Assembly (NCBI GenBank): GCA_028554795.2
Contig: JAPYKE020000558.1
Span: forward strand, 1-64,000
Length of the DNA: 64,000 bases
Origin: Sinohyriopsis cumingii
Lineage: Eukaryota > Mollusca > Bivalvia > Unionida > Unionidae
Direction of reading: 5' to 3'
The notes beneath the pieces were generated by a model that ran no database searches, had not been told where the DNA came from, and worked only from the letters and a program-made list of their open reading frames with translations. Positions within the stretch are counted from its first letter, which is position 1. The number at the start of each line of letters is the position of its first letter. Positions 1 to 8,255 of the stretch are shown here, piece by piece. Made by a program: the position numbers and the translations under genes.

Positions 1-1343
1 TCTCACTACATGTATGTCCAAATTGAGCAAAATATTTAGCACATTCGCCTAATCCTAAAAAACTTCCAGGATAACATGCGGCCATGTCAACGGATATCAT
101 ATTATCATGATCATATTTAGTGTTCCATAATCCTCCATGTCCATAGTCGACGCAACTGTCCTGAATATCTTTGAGAAATTCACCTCGAGTTGGCTTCCAA
201 AGATTTTTTTTCCCTAGCAGCGTGAGCAGCAACAGATGGAACAGTAAAACAATTAACTAATAATTGCTCAGAGTTTGCTGAATATTTTTCTGCTAATTCT
301 TTCATTGAACCGTGTAGTAATTTATTTCTTTACATCCCCCCGTTAGTTCTCACAAACTGATCATATTTATCTTCGCTACGAAAAAACCACACTGATACCG
401 GATCGGATTTGCTTATTTTGTGAATAAATTCAAACATTTCTGTACAATTTTCTGCCGTGGAGAATTCTGCCGGATAGAATTTAACAACACGATCTCGAGG
501 AAATATTGTTACCGCGAATGTCCAAGCGTGAGAATTATGATCAACAATTTCAATTGACGCTCCTCGAGATTTATACGCTGATTCATATAAAATTTCTCCC
601 GATAATGGTTTTACTACTATTGGAAATTTTCATTTACTCGACAACGCAGCGACGTCATTTATTGATGCACCATCAACAACTGATTTCGCCCAAGTATTTA
701 TTTTTGTTAACCTTGAATCGGTCAAACCAGATCCGCGTTTCGTATTTTTTAAATGCTCCATTGCTCGCTCAGTTACACAATTTATTACCGAAGATACTTT
801 CATCAAAGATAGATTTTTGACTTCTGGTTTATTATTTAGCCGATAAATTCCATAAACAACTGCGGTTACCGGATAGGATCTAGCATAATATGGTTTATCT
901 ACGCCGGTTAATAATGCAGGTCGGTTGCTCGTAGATAAAATAACATTTTTTTCCCACCGATTATAGGATCACGTTTATCACGAATAACTCAAAACATCGT
1001 CGTTCATTTGTGCGATAAATTTTATTCCAAATATAAATTTTTCATCGGCGTGATTAGGGCGAATATAATCAATTATTTTTTTTGCTCGCTCATCGGTCAT
1101 GGTACCATCGATTGAATTTGTTTTCCAAGTTGACCAAGTATGAACCGCTCCATCATCAAAAAACTCTTTCTTTGCTTTATCAGCGTCAGGTATATCGTAT
1201 TCAGCTTTATCAAGATCAAATAAATTCATATTATATTTCAGACAAATATCTAATACAATAATGATTCGATGCAAATGGCTATACGTCGGTTCGCTGACTT
1301 GTTGCAATAAATCATGCAGAAGTGAATTCTGCGGCGAACACAT
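1..1343 (-). pseudogene. Protein-primed-type DNA polymerase B, N-terminal part, broken and cut by the window edge
   Basis: This is the front part of a family B DNA polymerase that would copy the element's own DNA. Translating the minus strand gives one protein-like track across several breaks. Near its visible end, at about 35-90, is a motif A-like block reading SVDMAACYPGSF, with the Asp and Tyr-Pro expected in the palm. The palm motif C and the C terminus lie beyond the left edge. Visible breaks are a region of two opposing frameshifts at about 945-990, an in-frame TGA at 630-632, a TAA at 330-332 and a frameshift at a T8 run at 204-211. The open stretch 978-1343 is the most N-terminal piece I can join to it, and the true start is unsure. 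It is the left neighbour of the HNH remnant, on the opposite strand. Confidence 0.75.
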
Positions 1344-1549
1344 GCAAGCTGTTCGTGAATGAAAGTATGGACCAACCAGGTGTATACAATGTAGTATTGG
1401 AATTCGAGGAAAAACTAGAATTTTGTGTAAATTGTGGAGGAAAACGCTATCGAGAACTAAAGAGACATCATGACAAAAACATTGATGACGATGACAGAAT
1501 CATCAACTGCGAAGAGGATTATCAAGGTAGGTTTTCAAACAAACCTTGA
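1322..1549 (+). CDS. Unrecognised short ORF, possible Cys-His motif
   Basis: A 75-codon open frame lies between the polymerase and the HNH remnant on the plus strand. I do not recognise the product. Its composition looks protein-like on this strand and not on the other. It contains a CVNCGGKRYRELKRHHD stretch, which has two Cys and two His in a spacing that might bind a metal. The codon for the first Met is uncertain and it overlaps the end of the polymerase piece by 22 bases. The sequence AAG-GTAGGT at its 3' end resembles a splice donor, so it could also be an exon fragment. It could be a chance frame. Confidence 0.25.
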   Translation: MNSAANTCKLFVNESMDQPGVYNVVLEFEEKLEFCVNCGGKRYRELKRHHDKNIDDDDRIINCEEDYQGRFSNKP

Positions 1550-1572
1550 TTTAGACAAATAATAGTTACTAT

Positions 1573-2021
1573 ATGAATCCAACATTCATGAATCATCCAA
1601 TCGTTGATAACTATGAGGCATCAAGCGACGGTGTTGTCAGACACCGTAAAACAAAAAATCCAGTTGGTAGCGTTAGTAAATTTGGTTATCTCAGATTTAC
1701 TGTTAATACCGAAAAGAAAACTACCTGAATCACCGTTTCATCTTCAAATGTTTTCATGGGTCAATCAAAAATAATCTTGTAATCGACAATATTGATGGAA
1801 ATCCACTAAACAAAAAATTATCTAATCTAAGGGCGGTTACTCAAGGTGAAAATTGTAGCTCAGGAAATAGCGGTGGATATAACAATAATAATGCCAAAGC
1901 CGTTAAATCAGTAAATACGGAGACCGGCGAGGAGATTATATTTCAGTCAATGAACGCCGCTGGAAAATATTTTGATATTAAACGGGCCTCAGTACGATAT
2001 GCTGCAGAAAAAAATATATAA
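1573..2021 (+). pseudogene. HNH endonuclease with NUMOD4 and NUMOD1-like parts, frameshifted
   Basis: Two adjoining plus-strand frames give the parts of a NUMOD-type HNH endonuclease in the usual order. Frame one (1573-1728) starts at an ATG and carries a NUMOD4-like block, NYEASSDGVVRHRK, then FGYLRF. Frame two (1728-2021) carries NHRFIFKCF, then the HNH core IDNIDGNPLNKKLSNLRAVT, then a NUMOD1-like tail with FQSMNAAGKYFDIKRASV and a TAA at 2019. One indel near 1715-1728 joins them. In the family the core normally reads D-H-I-D-G-N; here the catalytic His is Asn, so even an intact frame would probably be inactive. Such enzymes cut DNA and often act as homing endonucleases. It lies between the polymerase and a small gene, on the strand opposite to the structural genes. 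Confidence 0.8.
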
Positions 2022-2120
2022 ATCAGCATTTTCATATAAACATGGTGAGTGTATCGAATTTTATTATATTCCTTTGATATTAGATGCATAAAACATTTAA
2101 AAATACAATATTTGTATATA

Positions 2121-2480
2121 ATGAATGAAGAAAATATCAACAATGTAACTGACCCCATCGAAGAATTGAAAAGGAAAAAAAGAAAATTATCTGACGATTT
2201 AGATACTGAGATGATCGTCGCGGACTTTGAGACACTCGCACAAAACAAACACGAAGGCAGATATGTTTTGCCGGCTGAATATAAATATATAAAAAGTATT
2301 CAGTCAGCGATGTATCAGTCATTGACATCAGTCAATGAAACACAGATTAAGGATTTTGTTGCATCATTATCTAGCGCCATCGAAAAAATCAGATCAGAGT
2401 TGTCTGACGAACATGAATCAAGAAAAGTAATTAAAACTCACGCAAGACAATTAAGAAAAATGGTAAATTCTGAGAATTAA
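2121..2480 (+). CDS. Small charged helical protein of unknown function
   Basis: An intact 119-codon plus-strand frame. I take the ATG at 2121, which begins MNEENINN, over the upstream frame extension because the residues before it look like AT-rich untranslated sequence and a TATATA lies just before the ATG. The protein is acidic and basic by turns, with a KRKKRK cluster near residue 20 and a helical C-terminal half with heptad-like spacing. I do not recognise the family. It faces the penton-like gene tail to tail; the 70-base gap between them is T-rich. It is one of two genes of the element that are open throughout. Confidence 0.6.
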   Translation: MNEENINNVTDPIEELKRKKRKLSDDLDTEMIVADFETLAQNKHEGRYVLPAEYKYIKSIQSAMYQSLTSVNETQIKDFVASLSSAIEKIRSELSDEHESRKVIKTHARQLRKMVNSEN

Positions 2481-2552
2481 AAAAAATGAATTTTTGTTAA
2501 TTTTTACTGTTTGTTATCTATTTTTTTTTTTCTATTTTTTACGGTGGACAAT

Positions 2553-4026
2553 TCAGGATCTTACAGGTAAATTAATACTTAACGTCTCTCCACGCAGATC
2601 AGGTAAATTTCCGGACTTATCGGTTAATCTGAAATTAATTTTCGAAAGCAAACTATTGTGACATCGTAGATAAACCGGATTAATTGGTTCTTGTACAATT
2701 AAGTATCCTGGTGGTTCTTTTGGTGAAAATGAATAAAGAATAAATCCTTGTTTAGCACGATTTGACACAGACGCGTCTGCGCTATAACTATTTTCGAAGA
2801 CGTCACAATGAAGAATAACCGCGACGACGTTTGTTATATTTACGACCTCTGGTGAAATATGTCGTCCACCCTTAGATTGATCATTATCATATTTAAGTAT
2901 TCCAATATTTGGTAATATTTTCTCCACGCGACGTGTAATTGAGGAAATAATTCGTCAATAGCGTCAGTGACAGATTTTCTTAAATTTTCAGGTGCGTTAT
3001 AAACAGGAAATTTATAATTTGGCAACGTCGCCTCGGTTAACGAGTACGCGGTCAAAAACTTTTGTTTATTGTCTGTTTTTTCATCAGTTAACGTCATTAT
3101 TAATCGTGTGTGCATATATTCCATATTGGGTGCAAGCAGATTCAGTATTTCTACGTATCTGATAATCTTATCACATGAGTTTGATACATTAAAAATACAC
3201 TCCTGAAAATACTGCCGTAGCAGCTGTAGTTGCTCCCGATGTGCCTGATTAATTTCTTTAAACCACTCGATGATATCATTAGAATCCAAATGAGAAATCC
3301 TACCCTGTTCTTGATCACGTCTCCACCTCATATCGCTCATATCTGTCGAAAGAAACCACATTATATCGTCCCTTTTTCTGAAGATAGATTCAAATATATA
3401 TTTAGCACTATTATTATGTTTTTGTAATTGTTTCCTAAAAGATCATGATTATATTGCTTGTCCGTGATATAATCAGATTTTTTAGGTTCTGGTGGCACTG
3501 GTGGATGTACTGGCATAACTTCAGGCCAACCTTAGACGGTTCTGATCGTGGACTGATAAATATCGACGACGTACGGTGATGTTATCTCGACAATCGAAGT
3601 TAATGTTGGTTCGTGCGCGGATATTTTTATTCCGGGTTCTTTATCTTCGGTTATATTTTTTATTCTATATAATAATTCATCATTGATTTGTTCGACCTGA
3701 TAACTACCTGTTGGTAATCCAACAACAGTCCAATCGGTGGTGCCGTCTGGTTTATTTATATTAGCGAAAACAAACGAATCATTTGATAATGAGCTACCAG
3801 ATGATTTAGATCTGATATTGGGCCAGCTATGATAAACTCGCAGTTGTGATAACGCAATTTCGTCGACGGAAATCGCTATTGGAAAATTAGTGCTAAATTC
3901 TGGATTAGTCGAGCTACCGAGATCATTGTTGTTTTGCGCGGAGTTGTGTTTGTCACAATCTGTTGCAGATCCGACATTATTAATATTCGAAGCTTTAACA
4001 TCTGCCTGATTATAAATTTTTATCAT
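2553..4026 (-). pseudogene. Penton-like minor capsid protein with a long helical insert, broken
   Basis: The N-terminal part (4026-3532) has the ALSQLRVYHSWPNI and GSYQVEQINDELLYRI blocks that I associate with the penton-like minor capsid protein of Polintons. The C-terminal part (2927-2553) has HISPEVVNITNV, LYSFSPKEPPGY, NPVYLRC and LTDKSGNLPDLRGE, which close this family's jelly roll. Between them lie about 200 codons (about 3480-2840) of Pro-rich then helical sequence that read through in related frames. Breaks are an in-frame TAA at 3532-3534, where the family usually has Leu-Gly, and frameshifts near 3415-3440 and 2880-2925. Alternative reading: the middle ORF (3361-2840) is a separate gene inserted between two halves. 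The family call is from memory of motifs. Confidence 0.6.
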
Positions 4027-4029
4027 CGC

Positions 4030-4420
4030 TTAGAATTCAAAATCAGATATATTTCCGTCATTGAGACTTTCTGACAACAACGAAGATAACTTTGTGTACG
4101 CGGTCGTTGCCGTGTGTAGCTTAAGCACGTACGAGGATAATTTTTCATTTGTGCACAAGGATAATTTGTTTGCAATAATATTAAGAACGCCTGCGATTGT
4201 TGTTGCCGCGGAAATACAAATTGTGACAGCGCCCGGTGCCATCATTGTTACCGCGGATAATATTATTCCGGCGCCAGCAACAGTTGCTGATACCGAATAA
4301 ACAACTACGTCGATTATAACTAATCGTAGTTATTTTTGCCGTGGTTACATCGATGATATTTTTTAATGAGTCTTGCCATGTACGTGCAAGATTATATCTT
4401 TACTCGGACGCGTCGCTCAT
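4030..4420 (-). pseudogene. Small hydrophobic membrane protein of the Polinton structural block
   Basis: A short protein ending NDGNISDFEF four bases before the penton-like ATG. Residues coded by about 4290-4170 form one or two Ala/Gly/Ile-rich membrane helices, followed by a Lys/Thr/Leu helix. Related Polinton proteins have the same plan: an Ala/Gly hydrophobic centre and a terminal ISDEEF-like helix. The likely start is the ATG at 4420 (MSDASE). That start frame meets a TAA at 4400-4402 and then needs a shift near 4280-4325 to reach the hydrophobic frame. The intact remaining frame is 4245-4030. A minor virion or membrane role is inference from position. Confidence 0.5.
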
Positions 4421-4432
4421 ATTTTATTTTAT

Positions 4433-5448
4433 TTATGTAAATAATTGAGGTGTTTCAGCGATAAATTCCGTGAGCCACCAAAAATCTGTTGGCGTTGCTA
4501 CTACTCTTTCAGGTGGTTCTAACGTAAAAATTTCTTCGACATCTTTATTTAGTAAAATATTTAAAAATCCAAGAAATCTATCGCTGGTATGTCGCCATTT
4601 GCATTCTTTAGCGATTATTCTAAATCTTACTGAAGAAAAAACATATAATCTGTATACGCCGGTAACTGTTGCTGTGTATTTGAAAGTGTTATATTCTAGT
4701 GTCCACGTTGATGATCCTGACGCCGTTGTAAACATCATATTATTGATCTGTGATGATTTTGTTGTTGGTGGAATCTTAATAAAGCTAGTTTTCTCGATAA
4801 TTGCAGGAATTAATTTACTAGTTCCCTCAAATAGATCAACAGCGACTTTGATGTCAGCGATTTTAGTGTTGATGCTAGCAATATCTAATCCGTATTTTAC
4901 TTTATCAAGTTTTAAGTTGATAGAGGAATCTACTTCTTGTCTCAATTCATCACTTTTTAAGTTAATAAGAGAGTCTAATTCTCTTTTGCGATCTCTATGG
5001 GATTTTTTATTATCTTCGCTGATTTTTTTGATATCTTCGCTGACTTTTTTGATATCCTCGTCAACTTTTATTTTATCAGTCTTTGAATATAATTTATTAG
5101 TGATATCTTCAACTTCTTTGGTAATATAAGCATCTAAATCTCTGCTGGTTTTTTAAATATCTTCAACAGCTTTTTTGATCTCCTCACCAGCTTTTCTAAC
5201 AACTTGTTGCAAACAGGTAAAATCATTTACGTGAGTGTTATACTCGGTTCGTCGAATTATATCAGCTAATTTGATATTACTTGTTTGTAATTTTCCATGT
5301 TGATCCTAAAAAATAACAACTTCGTTGGGATCTATTCCTGATATTGCTAATACATTATAAAGGTCATCTTTTGTTGCGTACTTTGACAAATCAACGTCAG
5401 GAGTTTTTTTGACGCTCTTGATAGAGATCTTCCGTAAATATCGACCAT
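4433..5448 (-). pseudogene. Fibre-like protein: N-terminal tail, coiled-coil stalk, C-terminal beta domain
   Basis: The start MVDIYGRSL matches the short tail at the head of fibre-like proteins in this element group. After it comes a long stalk of charged heptads (about 5240-4900) with repeated blocks such as EDIKKVSEDIKKISED and two copies of an INLKSDELRQE-like unit. A compact Thr/Ser/aromatic C-terminal domain (4820-4433) would be the knob, by analogy only. Breaks are a frameshift at a T7 run near 5404-5410, an in-frame TAG at 5306-5308 and a TAA at 5153-5155. The last 171 codons (4945-4433) are open. It starts five bases after the protease stop. The role in attachment is inferred from architecture. 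Confidence 0.6.
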
Positions 5449-5453
5449 TATTT

Positions 5454-5897
5454 TTATAGTGATTGATTTAATTTATTGGACGTGTAATCAAGTACAACCT
5501 TGTGATATGGTTTTACCGACGTTGATATTGCATCAAGAACATTAATTGCTTCACTGCCACATATTGGTGGATCGGTTAAAGTCTGTGTTGGTAACGTTGA
5601 ATACCAAATTGGAACATTTAATTGTTTCGCATAATTTTGAAACTCTTTTGGTGGCGCTAACCCATATGAGTCAAAGTAAATAATTTCACGTGGATTCATC
5701 GCGTAAGATACCCAGTGTGTTCCTGGACCAATACTGTCATCGAGATTTATAATTCCGGTTTCGTTAGAATTTGGTCGAGCAGGTAATTGATCTCGCATAA
5801 ATACACCTCTGAAAAATTTTATTTTTTTATTTTTAACCTCGTTAGATAAATCAAAATTTGACATTGGCGGAATATTTAACGGATTTTTGGATACCAC
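5454..5897 (-). CDS. Adenain-like cysteine protease (virion maturation protease)
   Basis: An intact 147-codon frame. Catalytic-site blocks are in the right order for the adenovirus protease/Polinton PRO family: His in GTHWVSY (about residue 61), Asp in YFDSYG (about residue 76) and Cys in ICGSEAINVL (about residue 113). The block FRGVFMRDQLP ahead of them is typical of Polinton copies. In the family the Cys is usually followed by G-H or G-Q and then a Cys-Leu-rich helix; here it is G-S-E-A-I, which is a mild oddity. The enzyme would cut capsid precursors. The start is uncertain: the Met at 5897 overlaps the upstream gene by 22 bases and Met 12 (MSNFDL) is the alternative that fits relatives better. 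Confidence 0.85.
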   Translation of the reverse strand: MVSKNPLNIPPMSNFDLSNEVKNKKIKFFRGVFMRDQLPARPNSNETGIINLDDSIGPGTHWVSYAMNPREIIYFDSYGLAPPKEFQNYAKQLNVPIWYSTLPTQTLTDPPICGSEAINVLDAISTSVKPYHKVVLDYTSNKLNQSL

Positions 5898-6314
5898 ACT
5901 GACGGCTTTTCTGGCAACCTTTTTTTACCGTATCTTCCTCCAGTTATTTTTTGTGCTACTTTGCTACCTGCGTATCCGGCAGTACATAATGCGACGCCTT
6001 TTGCTATTAATGGAGCAACAGCGGCTGCTTTTGCAATTAATGCTGGTAATAAACCTAAAAGTGAAAAAAAACTACCAATTTTAATAATATCTCTGATGGC
6101 GCCCGTGGAAAGATTAACCTGGACACCAGTATTTGCTGATTTAGCTTTAGTAAAACTTTTATGTTGAATTTTAGTTAACGCCAATTTATTTGGTCCATCC
6201 TGAATTTGAACATTTTTTTAACGTTAATCTTACTCCACATATTTTTGTTGTATTTGATTGAAGTTTTTTTATCTGACCCGGAGTCAGAGTTACACTAACA
6301 TGATCGTACGGCAT
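5876..6314 (-). pseudogene. pVI/pX-like minor capsid protein with central hydrophobic helix
   Basis: The N-terminal part (6314-6215) begins MPYDHVSVTLTPGQIKKL, and the second part (6184-5876) has FTKAKSANTGVQVNL, then an Ala/Leu/Gly hydrophobic helix, then GGRYGKK. This order, two short basic repeats, a hydrophobic helix and a Gly-rich cleavage-like site, matches the pVI/pX-like protein next to the protease in Polintons. A frameshift at a T7 run at 6213-6219 separates the parts. The GGRYG site could be a protease target, which is inference. It ends 22 bases inside the annotated protease start and begins 30 bases after the capsid gene. Confidence 0.6.
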
Positions 6315-6343
6315 TATAGTTATACGATTGATTTAAATTTAGA

Positions 6344-7759
6344 TCACATATTTTCTACTGGAGCATCAATGATTCTTATTCGTCCACCAATACCTTCAAG
6401 AAGCATAGTTTTATCACTAAGTAGGACAGCAACTGCCCTAAATTCATCATTTGCATGACCAACACCTTTATTCAGCTTACATTTAAAATGCATGTCAATG
6501 ACAGATTGTCTTATTAAATCGAAGTGTTCCAGTGAAAAATAATAAATCGGATATAATTTTGTAAAATCTATGTGTGATATTTGTAATCCAGTATCTGGAT
6601 TTTGATCTTGTTCCTGATAACTAAGCAACTGATGATATGCACGTGCCACTGAATTATTAGCAAAATCTATCGATATCTCCTCGGATGGTTCTTGATGTCC
6701 ATTTATTCTCAATGATACCTCAGAAACGCCAAGAGTATCAAATATCATGTGATTGTAATCTTGATCATCTAATCGATTAGTATAATGAAGAGCAATAAAT
6801 GCATGTCTAGGAGCAGAAATACCTTGTTGTTATGATATATGCCAAGTAAATTCACCATTTACGACACTAGTGGCACTGTCAGTAATTGTTGTTAACCACG
6901 ATCATGTTGATTTACCACCATGATCCATGAAGGAAAGTAATTTAGTCTCTTCAAATACTGATGGAGTCATTACTGGCATCCAAAGCGTAAGTTTAGATAA
7001 TACAACTTCACCATCAAGAATAGCGTGATTAAATTTCCAGATGGCATCATTGCTGTTACCTTTTCGATTACGAAAAATTGTATGTTTAGCCCCAAAAATA
7101 ACCTTTCTAACATCTCTACAAAATCCAAATATATGAGATAATGGAATTGCACACGAAAATTGTTTAAGATCACCTGACATCGCTTTGTTACGTGTATGAA
7201 ATCCTGAATTATAATTAGCATTTACACTATACGGAACGATAAAATTACCAGCTGGTCAATCTATCCCAACAGTTGTAGGATTAGATGTTACAGCCCGAAG
7301 CAGTTGTACGTAATCATACTGCATTTGATCAGCATAATTGGAGGTATCTCTGGCAAACATCATAGTAGGACCAACTGATCTGGTATAATCATCCGAATAT
7401 CTCGCTAATCATATGATTGTTGTAGAAACATCAAAATCATTATGAATTGACTCAATTTCTTTTCCATCAATCATGTATATGGCGCTTTTAAATAATGCCA
7501 TAATGCCGTTATTAACAAGACCAACTGAGCCAGGAGTGGCGTGTGCTGCACCACCTATTACTACAAGTTCACCTACAACCTCAATAAACGCCTCACAGGG
7601 CAGACAATATCTACTTGTATCCTGAACCCGCAACTCAATTCGTCCAATTTTATTTGGATCGATTGTATCATATGAATAAAATTGATAATCTTTCTTTGAT
7701 TCATCTTTGCGAATAGGAGCGTTCATGTCGAAAGCTGGGTCTGACTCTAGCTTAAACAT
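6344..7759 (-). pseudogene. Double jelly-roll major capsid protein, four in-frame stops
   Basis: One minus-strand frame of 472 codons runs from ATG 7759 to the stop at 6344 with no frameshift. Its blocks match Polinton major capsid proteins: YMIDGKEIESIHNDFDVS, YNSGFHTRNKAM, IPLSHIFGFCRDVRKVIFG and LSKLTLWMPVMTP. It would form the trimeric double jelly-roll capsomer. The frame is interrupted by TGA at 7409-7411, TGA at 7256-7258, TGA at 6902-6904 and TAA at 6830-6832. The three TGA codons sit where CGA (Arg) would fit, as expected of CpG decay in a methylated genome. The length is within the family range, so no large deletion is implied. Confidence 0.8.
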
Positions 7760-7775
7760 TTTATTATAAAATTAA

Positions 7776-8227
7776 TTATCTTCTAAAACGAAGACCAACT
7801 CCCAACATTCGTATTTTTTCATGTTCCATAAATTCTGCTAATTTTTTATTTTCTTCCTCCTGATTTACCAACGACGCCAGTTTATGATTTGCTGCATCAT
7901 TTATTACCTTGCTGACATCGCTAGGCATCACCGCGGTACTGGGTAATTTGACCGGGGTAACGTTGGGTTGTTTGTTCTGCGTATTAAATTTAATATTCTA
8001 TCCTTGATGCTATTAAACGCTTTACTGGCAACATCACCAGTAGCAGCGGTTGCTTTGTTACCAATAAAATCATTAGCTTTCATTGATAATTGTTTAGCGA
8101 TAGGTCCAGCTTTAAGAGCTATTCTGGTAACAAAACTCTTGACAATATAAGTAACCGCATATACTGGTAATCGTGAATTTATCACCCGAACAGGCGCATA
8201 TCTACGTCGAATTTCGTATATGATCAT
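7776..8227 (-). pseudogene. Basic helical protein upstream of the capsid gene, frameshifted
   Basis: The start MIIYEIRRRYAPVR leads into an Ala/Lys helical region (open 8227-7928). A shift near 7930-7975 leads to a second frame with VTPVKLPSTAVMPSD, a charged helix rich in Glu and Lys, and the end MLGVGLRFRR at 7776. The capsid ATG is 16 bases further on. I do not recognise a named family; a core-associated or minor capsid role is a guess from composition and position. The last block is very basic, which could bind DNA. Confidence 0.45.
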
Positions 8228-8255
8228 TTTATTTAATTATTTATTTATTTAACAA

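Noticed and set aside
506..820. 104-codon plus-strand ORF
   Set aside because: Antisense to the polymerase B track, which has recognisable motifs.
4470..5129. 219-codon plus-strand ORF
   Set aside because: Antisense shadow of the fibre-like gene; its Leu/Ser-rich composition follows from the Lys/Glu coil on the other strand.
6344..7759. Alternative genetic code with TGA as a sense codon in the Polinton
   Set aside because: TAA and TAG also interrupt conserved frames in the same element, and frameshifts are common, so decay is simpler.
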